Source of the DNA: Cyathus striatus
Taxonomy: Eukaryota; Basidiomycota; Agaricomycetes; Agaricales; Nidulariaceae
Assembly (NCBI GenBank): GCA_025738555.1
Contig: JAOVFP010000016.1
Location: 2,604,001-2,668,000, forward strand
DNA length: 64,000 bases
Reading direction: 5' to 3'
In this document: positions 24,718 to 35,400 of the stretch, in pieces
Layout: every line of letters starts with the position of its first letter
How positions within the stretch are numbered: the first letter of the stretch is position 1
Notes under the pieces: model-generated
The model's database searches: none
The model's input: only the letters and a program-made list of their open reading frames with translations
What the model was told of the DNA's origin: nothing
Made by a program: the position numbers and the translations under genes

Positions 24718-25039
24718 TTACTGCAGTCAACAAAGAAAGACCAAAATTAAATTATTTGTGCATTTGAGAATAAGTACACGGAGAGTATGAGGCTCAAATA
24801 ATTGTAGATAATTGGTGTTCATGAGCGCAAGTACATAGGTATGAGGTGGGAATGCGGCATGCCCCGCTGTCGATTTCCCTGTTGATGGAAAGGGTCTGTG
24901 GGGAAACTTCAGTGACCACTTATGCCAGCCGCTCTATCAAGCACAACCTCCTTAGGTTTATTTGCCTTAAGCAAATATTTGCCCTTGTTTACCTAAGGAG
25001 GTTGTTGCAAGATATGAGAGTGCTGGTTTTAGGAGCCTG
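24718..25039 (-). repeat. Right terminal inverted repeat of the MULE-like element
   Basis: Mirror of 19759-20080. All ten visible differences are transitions, and eight are CpG sites of the left arm changed to TpG/CpA here. Confidence 0.9.
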
Positions 25040-27194
25040 ATTTGACATTAGCTTTAACATCTCCACTTGTAACTGGATGTGTATTATATCATCAATGCTA
25101 TATACACATGTATTCTGCCTTTCTATCCTCCTCGCACTCCTACATCCAGTGTTGCTCATGTGCACAGCCCTCTAGAACCATCCTCTCAGTCACAATCTAC
25201 GAGATATTGGGACTCTAAGCTTCTCAGTGCTGTTCCCTCAACTCATCCTGGCAGAACATCTGCACCTCCGCCTTCAAAACAAGTATTACACTATGTTAAA
25301 TATAGTCATAAACATATATCCTTAGATATAAATAATTTACAAATTTATGCTCCTGAGATGTAAACATTTTCAGCTGTGAGCATGTTTAGTCTGCACAGAA
25401 CAATATATTAAAATGCTGGAGACTATCACATATAAGATTATATGTACTGTTCTAGTGAAACTTGAACAATGTACATTAAAACAAGACCCTCAAGATATTG
25501 CAACTGCTACATAATGCGAGGGTAGGACATTAAAATGTCAGGATCACCATCTACTGGATACAAAACTTCAAGACCATTTTGGTTAAAGGATGATCCACTC
25601 GTCGATGGCACTGTATAAGGGGATAGAGTGGTGGAGATACCAAATGGTTGGCTCAGGGTATATGAATAATGTGAGCTAGAGGTAGCTTGATGAGGAGAAT
25701 GTATGGTATTGCTAGAGAAAACTGTGAGAATAATGAGTCTCTAGATACATAACATAAAGTTGTGTGAACATGCAAGCTTGAGATAAAGTCATCAAATTCT
25801 ATTAATTTGTAGTACGTTAGAAATCTGATATTGCTACAGTTATTTAAGCTTACTATGTAATATAGGGCGAGATCATAGCCCGTAAATCCATAGGCTATTT
25901 TTCCTCTCCCTATAATGGCACTGTAAGATTAACACATACCAATAACACAAGCTTGGATGGTTGTACTAGAACGCACCGGGAAGTTATTGGATACTTGTAA
26001 ATGTATTCCAATAGGCCGTATAGCAAATAGCAGTGGGTGAGAAATGTCGAAAATAAGATTCATATGTACTATATAGGCCTAAAAACTCGAATTGAGCTAA
26101 TGCAGAATACAATGCCAAAAGTTGAGTATACCAGTGTAGAATATAATGTATCTGCTTATAATAATGTTGAAGGTAGTTAAAATGGGTTTATAACCAGTAG
26201 ACTAAGGTTAGAAGAATTTAGATTGAGCCAGAGATGTGACCTTACTGGTGTGAAATGTAAGAAGGAACGGGTATATGACTATGATAAAACATAGAATTTT
26301 CTCAGATTGAAAACAAGCGATAAAGTATGAATAAAAGAACGAAAATGCTTGGGAATATGTTAGAATGCTTGTATATCGTGTGGCTAGAAATAAACTCTTC
26401 ATACCGGCATGCCCTGGACCTGACAAGTCAAACCCAACAACACTATTACAACGAAGTGCAGTTAAATATAACTTGCAGTCTATGTGAAGACAGTTACATT
26501 TTTATGGAGTGTGAACCAATACCAAAAATGAATTATAGTAGATAACCATAGTATCTCGAGAATTGGAACAGCCACAACAGCTGGAGGAAACTGGGGTCTT
26601 TCGAGCTACAGTCTTCCATTTATACCTTTTCCGACAGAAAAAAAATGTGAATGGCAGAAAGAAACAGAAGTCTCTCAAAACTTACAAACATTTGGAATAT
26701 GATTATCTCTACTAAATTAATGGATAAGATAGTAATTTCAAATTTAAAGTTCTGTACAGGAAGTATAAGCAACATGAGGATCTATACATTAATCCTGAAT
26801 AAGTAAACGAGTCTGCAGAGCATAGGCTCTGTATCTTTCCCATTAGCCTACTATTTCCACTGTGTTATATAGGATTTACTGATTATTACGATGGTGTACA
26901 AAGAGAAGCAGTGTGATAAGTATTGGACGCGACGCGTTGGCATCATCGCGTACTCCTGGTGGTAACAAGCGAATGCACATGTCCCTGTCTGCATCATACA
27001 AACATATCTCCAACACAGCCAAATAATACGGTCAGCCGGCAGCAGAAATGCCAGGCAAGACCGGGGGGGCTCGGTCTTGGTCCGTCAGGTCATGTGAAAT
27101 ATTTCCTATTTTGGACGGATCTTTGTTTGATCTGGTCGTAAGCGAAACATCGACATCGTTTCTGGGCATACCTCATACATATACCATTCGAAAG
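25040..27194. other. AT-rich region with one probable exon
   Basis: Apart from the exon at 25507-25721, I see only a Ser/Pro-rich open stretch on the plus strand at about 25100-25270 (PSTHPGRTSAPPPSKQ), which has no clear start or partner exon, and AT-rich DNA. A short hairpin with arms CAAGACCG/CGGTCTTG lies at about 27055-27078. Confidence 0.45.
25507..25721 (-). CDS. Probable terminal exon of an unidentified gene
   Basis: After a good acceptor (TTATTCTCACAG) the minus strand is open for 70 codons to a stop at 25507. The peptide is Ser/Thr/Pro-rich (HQATSSSHYSYTLSQPFG) and ends DPDILMSYPRIM. It looks like the C-terminus of a regulatory protein. Upstream exons between 25740 and 26700 could not be assembled. 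It may be a relic next to the transposon nest. Confidence 0.35.
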
Positions 27195-27281
27195 GTCTTG
27201 TGTGCGGATATTGCCCCCAAGAGAACCGCAGAATAGTCTTGTAATGGGCGGGATCATCTTGATTTCCTCGATGAGATCCAT
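27195..27281 (-). pseudogene. Truncated Derlin first exon (duplicate of the gene at 56380-57375)
   Basis: Matches the first exon of the intact Derlin: MDLIEEIK, then Met for Lys, then IPPITRLFCGSL. A 26-bp deletion follows between two G-rich stretches and shifts the frame. Similarity ends at about 27195, with no trace of the remaining exons. The upstream promoter is also duplicated (27282-27360 matches 57376-57455). Confidence 0.85.
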
Positions 27282-27659
27282 GTTATACGGAGTTCTTTGA
27301 GTAGGAACGTAAAGGTAAAAACGAAGAAACGTTGAACGAAGTGATTATGTTTTTAGAACTATGTAAGAAAGTTCACAGCAACTCCAAGCTTTCAAGTTCG
27401 ACTGAGCAAAATAACTATTCACCGGCCAACCTAGTATGGATTCGCCGGCGCCCATTTACTCTACAGGTTGAACATACTCTTATAAGTTATTAGGAATATA
27501 GCATGTACAGTAAAGATGGCTTTCTCGTGCAAAAGTGTTTTGATGAGTCAAACAAGTAGCTGTGTAATATACACCAACAAACGTAATAATCCTGCAATAA
27601 TCCCCCATCAAATTTTAATGTCTGGTGGAATCACACTATGGGGGATATGTTTTCGCAAA

Positions 27660-29170
27660 TCAAATATCGCAATATACTTCTTCAACTAATTCCTCTGGAT
27701 TACGAGGCAGCCCGTCTCCTAATTGATCAGCAGCTCTTCCAACATAAGAGTGAGCCACTTGCGATATGAAGCGGTGGACTTTAATAAAATTTGGGTTGGC
27801 ATAGTCAAAACGCATGTTGGTTCGGAGTTTTTTGAACCTTGTCAACGCGTAGCGCAACCCAAACCAACGAGACTCTGCAGCATTCTACGCGTAAATTCAG
27901 CTATAGAAATTGATAATACTCAATATAGCAACACATCAATACCTTGTCAAAGGTGAGTCTACAATCCTTAAAATAATGTGCAGCACCTGCTGGCAGCACC
28001 AACATATTGCGATCTGTTGTAACATCATGAGCACTCTTGAGTTCCGTGACAGATACTCCGGATGCAAATGACAGCATCGACAGAAATAGTTCTGGAACTG
28101 GCTACAAATATCTCACTTGTCAGATCCCCAAACGATCAACATAGTCAACAAGTTAGAATACTTACTGTAAGACGAAGTGCCAAATCAACCGGGAGGATGC
28201 AACATGGCACCAATTTATCTTTATTGATATTTTCGAAGTACGGAAAGGTCTTGATGATCTACGAGAATAGTTAAATTACGGGTGGAAAGTGGATCCAGTA
28301 GTATAAGGACCTTTAGCATTTTTTCCTTTGTAGCTGGACGAATACCTATTGTACGCCTCATGCTAAAGGAAATGGCCGACGAAACTGATCGCTAAAGTTC
28401 GTAAATGATGTACCGGAACGGAATATGAGAGCATACGGGGAGTAACCAAACCATAAAACCAAAAATTGCTTGCAGAACGCAGAATGTCCTTGGAATGTGC
28501 TGCCTTGATGAACTTTGCCATCTGGTAGGAGGCATGGTCATCCGGGGCGAACGTCATGAGTTGCAATAAGATTTGGGTGTCTTCACAGAAAATCGCATCG
28601 CCTATATAATCGATAACAATCTTGGCGGCTGCGGACGTGGCCTCTTCCAATAGTTTCTTCGGAAACTCTATAGAGGCTGGCATGGAGCTATCGCAATTAA
28701 TTACATTGAAGATCGAGGCCGCCTCATCGATAGCCCCCATCTCTTCCTTTAGAGAATTGGCAAACCGAGTAGAGACTGCCGGATCATCAAAATTGAAGAT
28801 AGCATCCAGCTCAAGCCTAAATTCTGTATCTGAAAATTCTGATTCTGAAGAGCTATCCGGGTCGGATGAAGACAGTTGTTCTATAGCAACGTAAGATTAG
28901 TGGAAGGTAGCCAAGTCATTATTGACATATTGTGAATGTGCATACCTGTGGGCGGCGATGATTCTGAACCTAAGGTGTTGTCGGATGGTGGTAAAGGCGG
29001 TTGTTCTGTAGCAGCGTAAGATTTGTGGAAAGTAGCCAAGTCATTATTGACATATTATGAATGTGCATACCTGTGGACATCTCATTACGACCGTAACTAT
29101 CAAGGACCTTCAAGTCACATTCTGGTATGAATTGAGCAAGGAAGTCCCTTAGTTCTTGGTTTATTGGCAT
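27660..29170 (-). CDS. Uncharacterised protein, duplicate copy 1
   Basis: Paralogue of the gene at 57566-58964, with the same exon plan. It starts MPINQELRDFLAQF at 29170. Exons continue with QPPLPPSDN, MGAIDEAASIFNVIN, FAPDDHASYQMAKFIKAAH, FWFYGLVTP, IIKTFPYFENINKDKLVPCC, PVPELFLSMLSFASGVSV, LVLPAGAAHYF and SQVAHSYVGRAADQLGDG. All exons are in frame using GTATGC...GATCAG for the intron at about 28378-28430. Two differences from the paralogue: an extra 60-nt exon (28946-29005) created by tandem duplication, and a shorter, altered C-terminus (EEVYCDI-stop). No transmembrane segment or known domain is recognised. It may be expressed or be in early decay. Confidence 0.6.
28880..29071 (-). repeat. 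Tandem duplication of an intron-exon unit inside the uncharacterised gene
   Basis: Two near-identical introns (GTATGCACATTC to a CTATAG or CTACAG acceptor), at about 28880-28945 and 29006-29070, flank a 60-nt exon at 28946-29005. The paralogue at 58.8 kb has one intron here. The exon is symmetric (phase 1 at both ends), so the frame is kept. Confidence 0.75.
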
Positions 29171-30242
29171 TTCAACGAGGAGGAGTGCACCGTAGGCATG
29201 GCAGTTGGAGTAAAAAGTAGCTATATGTAATTAATAAATCAATAAGCATTCAAAAATAAGTGAATTGAAAGAGTGTGGACCCGCGGGAAGGGCCTTGAGG
29301 CCCGTTTGGTTGATCGAGAGGGGTTTTCTCGATAGGTCAGTGTCCGCAAAATCCAATTTAGGAACAGATCGGGCGGCGTGCATGATCAAGCTTTCAAGTG
29401 TCTCAACTCTCGAGGGGCACTGGAACTTCCACACTACATTCACTAGCTAACAAATCACTATAGCTGTAGTGCACCCCGTCATCAACCCAGAGCTCAGGCT
29501 CAGCCACCCTCCTGCTCCCGCTCACCTTCATTCTACTTACTGGTAAATGGATAGTACCCATACAAGATGGCATAGCATAGAAGACTACCACCGCAGCATG
29601 CTCGACGAGGAACAACACCTCCACAGCAAGTAAAGTAAACTCGGCGGCGACTGGTGGAACGAATGAACCACCCCAGCAATCCGCGATTCTGGATTGAGTG
29701 CGTGCCAGGCTTAAACCCACCAGGCAAAGTCACCCGTGGCGTGCGCAAGTTGTGCGAGCGCGAGGCTGGGATGCCTGAGTTGCCTTGGAGCGTCCTGGTG
29801 AAGCTGGTGTTGTGCCGATGAACGAGAGTAGTTTGGAGTTGGAAATGGGACGGGGTGGGGCTGGAGGGAGGAAGTTGGATGATATTCAGAGTATGGATGA
29901 GCATGAGAGGTCGCTTTCCCTTACGAGATCGCAGTACTCGTATCCCCTATCTGTCGCGTCTGCGGTGGCAACTTCATCGTCGACTACGGTTCCTTCAAAA
30001 CCAGACCAGCCACCGCACGCAGGGAGCACAGGCGTCATTGATATGTATTACTAGCATGATCTAGCAATATATCCTCGGATTGCATACTTCTACACTCCCG
30101 ACGTCGTACGAAAACTTTACACCGAATGAAATCTTTAAAACTTTGATATTACTTCCAGAATCTACCTACGATGAATGCACCTAACCAAATCTAAAAAAAA
30201 AATCACAAAGCAAAGCAAGCGAACTCGAGCAAAATCAAAAGG
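29171..30242. other. Region of possible gene relics
   Basis: Several overlapping open stretches occur: on the plus strand NPRFWIECVPGLNPPGKVTR (about 29680-29740) and, in another frame, a Ser-rich end SLTRSQYSYPLSVASAVATS (about 29925-29985). They cannot be joined into one gene. The best reading is a decayed protein gene. It ends at the 30-bp palindrome (30043-30072). Confidence 0.35.
30043..30072 (+). repeat. Second copy of the 30-bp palindrome
   Basis: Same sequence as 19344-19373 with one substitution in the right arm; the next two bases (CC) are also shared. The flanks are otherwise unrelated. Confidence 0.8.
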
Positions 30243-32411
30243 CTAAACCTCAATCTCATCCCCGAAACAATCCCAATCATTCACACTCACACCAGGTGGT
30301 TTTCCAAGCTTACAAGCAAGCGCTTCAACTTCCTCCTCCGTCATATCCTCCACCCTCTTCTGAGGCTCTTCCTCCTCCTCGACTTCATCCACCTCCTCTT
30401 CAACTTCCTCAGCTTCATCTTTCGCACACATCCACTCGCCCTTCTTCCACTTATCAATCCTCATAATCACACGCTTTATCCGTTCCCGATTGGCCTTGGG
30501 CGGTGCGGGCGTGAACTTGGGGAAACTGTGCGACGAGAGGAAGTGGTATGGTAATGGATTGTACGGGCTTGATGCGTATGTTGATCCATTGGGGAGGGGG
30601 GACGAAGTGGGTGGTGGAGGTGGTGGCATTTGGTGTGGGGAGGAGAATGGGGAGGAGGGGATGGATGAACATTGCGTTAAGCCTGGTGTGCGCGAGGAGG
30701 ATTTTCTTGTTATTTGTGATGCAGTAGGTTGTGTGCTAGGTTTTGTAGGTTCTGATTGATAGGAATGTGATTTGCGTTTGGGACTTGAATCTTCTTCTTC
30801 GTCCTCGTCGTCGCTTACATCCCATCCTCCCCCTGAAGGGGAAGAGACGGGCGATGCGGGATAGGAAGAAATGAACGGCCCAGTGTACCTCGCTAGATAC
30901 TTCTCGAATTCCCCCTTTTCGTTCCACCGGTCGATATCGAGGTCAGCAGAGTAATCCTCGTCATCCTCGTCTTCGGATACGTCGTCTTCTTTGATCATTA
31001 GGAGTGGGGATGCGGGGCGGGTAGGACAGGGAGATGAAGGAGGATTGAATTCCTGTTCTTCCTCGACTTTGACGGGTGAGGGGTTGGAAGAGGGTGGAGA
31101 GGAGTTGAGGGCGGCAAAGTAGGGATGGGAATGTCCGAATTCTACATTTTCTTTATCATCTTCAACCTCGGGATCCGTCTCGCCTTCGGCGTCGGCGTCA
31201 GAATCATGTACGATCGACAAAGAAACGCGCTGTCGCTTGGCGGGCGAAAAGGCCTTATTCGGCAACGCGCGTTTCTTGCACGAGGAAGAAGGGAAAAGCA
31301 ACTTTTCCGAGCCGAACAAGGAGGCCTTTGAACTGGTGCGCTGCAACTTTGGGGAGCGCTTGTTCAAGTTGGCAAAGAGTTCGAATTTGGAAGAGGTGCG
31401 TGAGATGGGCCTGCGGAGTGGTTTATCTTGTGCGGTTTGGGAAGAGAGGTTGTCGCCTGGGCTGCGTAGTTTTTCGAGTGGCACGGAGAAGATGGGTTTG
31501 GGGAGGGGGACGGGGGTGAGTCGGATGCGTCCGCGGGCTCGGAAGACATAGGGGACGTTGGAGATGCCTTTGCGCCGTGGGAGTTCGGTTGTGTTGAGCG
31601 TTATGTGGATTTGGGCTGTATTTGAGTGGTGCTAGTGAGGAAAAGTAAGAAGACGAGATAATTAGAATTTGGGGAAGGAACGAACATATATGATTCCTCG
31701 TTCTGTACTTAGCCCCTGTGGCCAAGCGTGTTGGAGCGTGAGCTCCTCCTCGTCAGCCCAGTACCACTCGTCATCTGGGGTAGACTCTGTATCTTCCTCT
31801 TCTTCGCGTTCAACGTCTTCTTTCGAGGTAGAATTGTCGAGCTCGTCCTCCTTAATCTCATCAAACGCGTCGGCGGAAGGCTTGCACCTGCCCGGATCGC
31901 GCACGGTGGACAACTTGACACAGGTGGTGCCCTTCCTGATCTCGCCGGGCTTGTACAAAGGGCTATACATGACGACTGCCTTTTTGACCTCGAAGAGATG
32001 GTCCTCGTCCTCGGTGTCGAATCGGCCACCGTTGAAGAGGAAGGAGATGAGGCAGCGGATGTGGGTGAAGGTGTAACTGAGGGGGACCTGGACGATGCGG
32101 TGTACGCCACCCATGCGAGGGGGGATGCCGCGACGGACAAGCTGGAAGCGCAGGGGGAGGTGTTTGGAGAAGGTGGTTGGGGGCGGGAGAGTGTGTTTGA
32201 GGCGCTCGGTGCGTTTGCGGCCGAAGGGGTTGCTGGGGGAATCGAGGGGGTGGAGGGGGTAGGGCGTGGTTGTGCGGGGGGTGGGGAAGAGGGTGGGGAA
32301 GGTGGTGGGTGTGTATGGCGTGCGCGGGGTGGACGTGCTGCGAGCGAGCGAGACGTGTCGTCTTTTGTTGGCGCGTGGCGAGGAGGGGTTGTCGAGTGTG
32401 TGCTTTGGCAT
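30243..32411 (-). CDS. Uncharacterised acidic nuclear-type protein
   Basis: Two large exons joined across an intron (donor at about 31682, acceptor ACTAG at about 31629): STERGIIY continues in frame with HHSNTAQIHITLNTTELPRR and PLPKPIFSVPLEKLRSPG. The N-terminal half has a compact conserved-looking part, LPLRFQLVRRGIPPRMGG, VHRIVQVPLSYTFTHIRCLI and HLFEVKKAVVMYSP, that recalls the pRiA4b ORF-3-like fold; this is a guess. The C-terminal half is disordered, with Ser/Pro and Glu/Asp tracts, a basic patch KKRALPNKAFSPAKRQR that could be a nuclear signal, and an end VSVNDWDCFGDEIEV. The ATG at 32411 (MPKHTLDN) was preferred to one at 32549 because the extension is translated pyrimidine-rich leader. 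Confidence 0.65.
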
Positions 32412-35400
32412 GGCGAGGAGAGAGGGTGGGGTAAGATTGAGGAGGGAGGGGATGAGAGAGGGGATGGCGGGAGTGGAGATAAAGGGATCAGAATTGGAAA
32501 TTGGATATGGTTGCTTTTCAGTCCAGACGCGTGACACTTTCTTCAACAAAAATCACGAGGGCGTGTCTACCCGTGTCACAACTTCCTACTTTTCCCACCA
32601 CCGCGTTTTGCTCACTCTCTTCCATTCTCTATCTACTTAAATTCAACTACATCTTCTTCCCTTCTATAATTCCTGTAGAGGACTTTAATGTCCTGCATCG
32701 AACGGGATGTTGTGGCTGGCTAGGAACTGACCGACGTAGATGGTACGTCACAACCCCCGACAAAATACTTACGCGAGGGGCTGTCCCACCCAAAACGTCA
32801 CTCTCTACTACCAAGTCGAACTCTTTCCATTCATGGCTTCATATCCTCGTGGTGCTGACCACGGAAGGAACTCCAACTGATCTTAGATCATCTGGCTTCT
32901 CGAATAATCTCACGAACATGGTTACCAGAGTACAAGGCCAGAGACTTACCTGACAGATCTACGCGCAGGTGGACAATATAACTCACTTTCAATGTCTATG
33001 TATTTCTGCTGTTCGACGCAATATCTTTGATCTCAGCTGGATTTTCTCCTACTGCTTTCTTATACCAGAACGCCGGATCTCACACTTTAGGGGCTATCAG
33101 TTCGGGTTCAGTAAAGCCACTAGTAATCTAGACGCCATTCCAGGCCACCAGTCGCAGCGCTCTTCACCTACAGAGCTTCTTTATACTTTCGACGCGAGCA
33201 CTCTTTTGCCATTGGCTCATACCCTTGATCACACGATTACATCGCTGTTTAACTCGTACTTTGGTCTGGATGCAGCCGAGCAACTGAGCACTCATTAGCA
33301 ATTGCTCATCGCTTCAGCTTCAAGCCCAGCGCCCTGATATACAGTTGAAGATTCTTACTTTGAACCTATGAAGTGCTCACTGGCCACCATCGTATCGATA
33401 TTGTCTCCGTTCTACGTACGGACCCTTTCCCCTGATTCTCCGCCACTGTATAGGCTATTGCACGTGAAATGGACAGGTGCAGGATGTCCATTCCTCACAT
33501 CTTGCTCCTTGTTGAATCTTTCGTCTGGCTCTCTTGGATGCTAGGATTTGGAACACCCCCTTGCATTGAACTTGAAGGCAGTGGTTGACTTTCTCCTAGA
33601 CTCAAAGAAGTACCTGCTCGCTAGGGGCTCTTTCTCTACTCACTATTCGCTATTGGACTCCTATTCTTCTATCATTGAAATCAAGACACCAAAACGTAGT
33701 ATCAAAGTCCGCTATCTCGTTCCCTGGAATTTGGAAGAAATTAGAATCGTTTGCGCGGATAGGTTTCAATCAGCCCATCGATGTAACTCTCGCGCATTCT
33801 ACACCTTCGCCGAGCGCACGAAAAGATTATTCACTGCCTTGGTGCACTTGGTTCTCTGGATGCGATGACTACTCGGTCTCCGTTGCCACTACCTATGTAC
33901 TCAGTCGGTTCAATCTCTCTTGGGATCAAAGACATCGAAACTCTCACATAGGGGCTCTTCATTCTGTTCTTCTCTAATCACCAAGGCTGTGATAGGCTAT
34001 TGGACTCCAAGGAGATGTTTACTCTCCTATCAAATGAAATCTCGAGACACGGAGGTACAGCTTCAAAGTCCGATGGGAGCAATAGCGGCCAACATCTCAT
34101 TCCTCGAGCTTTGACTTTTGCCCTTTTACTGAGGTAATCAATCCGGTTTTATGTTGTGCCACCGGTCGTTTGGGGACATTGAAGCACATTCCACTAATAT
34201 CCCATTCCTCGTGCTATTTGCTTGAGTTCCGTGGCGATCAGCCAAGCCTGTGTAGTGCCACCAACTGTCTGGGACTTGAGAACATTCACTATCTGGAGAT
34301 TGTGGCTGAATGAGGCTAGCTCGGGTTTCAAAGTCCTTCGTTGATGTGGTCCTATCTTATCTATCATCTCGATATAGATGCCTGTCGTGCCATGGAGTCT
34401 GGTTACGATGCTTGTTGGCAAGTTGGGCTGCTGGGCCTAAGTTCTTAAATTTAAAATCGCCCATTCTCCGAAAAGTATCACCTGATCAGAAACGACTCAG
34501 GAATGATACTATAGCCTGTGGGGAAGCATTGCCCATTCCATCAACGGTCATTCCTCAGTTTGCTTGGTATCTATATGAGTACCCGGCTGAATGAGGCAAA
34601 CCCAATCTTCAAGTTCATTCGTTAGTGTTCCTTGCCATGTCTGAACTTTGGAACTAGCCCTCTTGGACTCTCTTATCTATCATCTCAGCATACATTCCAG
34701 GACCCCCATTTACGATTGGTTCATATTATTAACTTCGTCTGTCTACAAGTCCCCTCGGTTCCCTGATGCATGCATATATTGAACGATTGGTTTATATTCT
34801 TATCCTCGCATTCCTCGAGCTTCATTTTAGTCGCGAGGCACACCGACTAACTGAGCGCGCTCACATTATTTTCTCTCCCCGCGAATGCCGAGTCATATGC
34901 GAGAACCCATCAGACTACTAACTCTATAGGTATGTTTTTCTGTGCTATAGCTGTTCGCCGAGGCTACTATCCTAGTCTGGTGACATTTTTACACAGGTCA
35001 TTCTATTTTTATACCCAGGTGGATACCAGTAGATACCCGTGTACTTCATTGATTGTTGAAGGTTACAATGTGTGTCTGATAATCACTTCATTCTGGTGAA
35101 TTGTTGGTGGGCCGTGCTATTCATTTGGTAGAGTTCGAGAGGTATCATCGCTATTCGGTCCTCAGTTCCATAGATGGCAAACACAACTTGGTAAGATTCG
35201 CACTCGTCATGCCTGTCGATCTGATAATATATTGTCACGTTAGGGTTTGACGGTTATTATGGATCGCAAGATTTGATGCATCAGGCAGCACTTCAGACAT
35301 ATCTCGTCGAAGTCAGGTCACCATTGCTTTCATGACACCGTGGAGAAACTTTCAATATCTACCGATGTATTCATCAATAATGCCATCCCCCGACATTGCT

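Larger units (their letters stand above)
19759..25039. mobile_element. MULE-like DNA transposon with 322-bp terminal inverted repeats, carrying nested insertions
   Basis: The element starts CAGGCTCCTAAAACCAGC and ends with its reverse complement. Terminal inverted repeats are 322 bp (19759-20080 and 24718-25039), differing at about ten positions. A 9-bp direct repeat ATTTGACAT flanks it (19750-19758 and 25040-25048). Long terminal repeats plus a 9-bp target-site duplication are typical of Mutator-like elements. Subtracting the nested hAT leaves about 1.6 kb with no mudrA-type transposase, so it is non-autonomous. The 65-codon open frames in the two arms are mirror copies of the repeat, not genes. 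Confidence 0.85.

Noticed and set aside
19758..25040. Two 64-codon near-identical open frames (one per strand) that look like a conserved small protein.
   Set aside because: They lie entirely in the MULE-like terminal repeats, and their similarity follows from the repeat. The shared stop codon is formed by the element end.
28363..28450. Apparent loss of the splice acceptor in copy 1 of the uncharacterised gene (GTCAG in the paralogue, GTCGG here).
   Set aside because: A better intron, GTATGC...GATCAG, exists in both copies and keeps the frame in both (GLVTP joined to LSSAISF or LLSAISF), so the acceptor is not lost.
31728..32534. Long plus-strand frame of 268 codons.
   Set aside because: Antisense to the acidic protein gene; rich in Gly/Glu/Val because of the opposite-strand codon composition, with no protein-like motifs.
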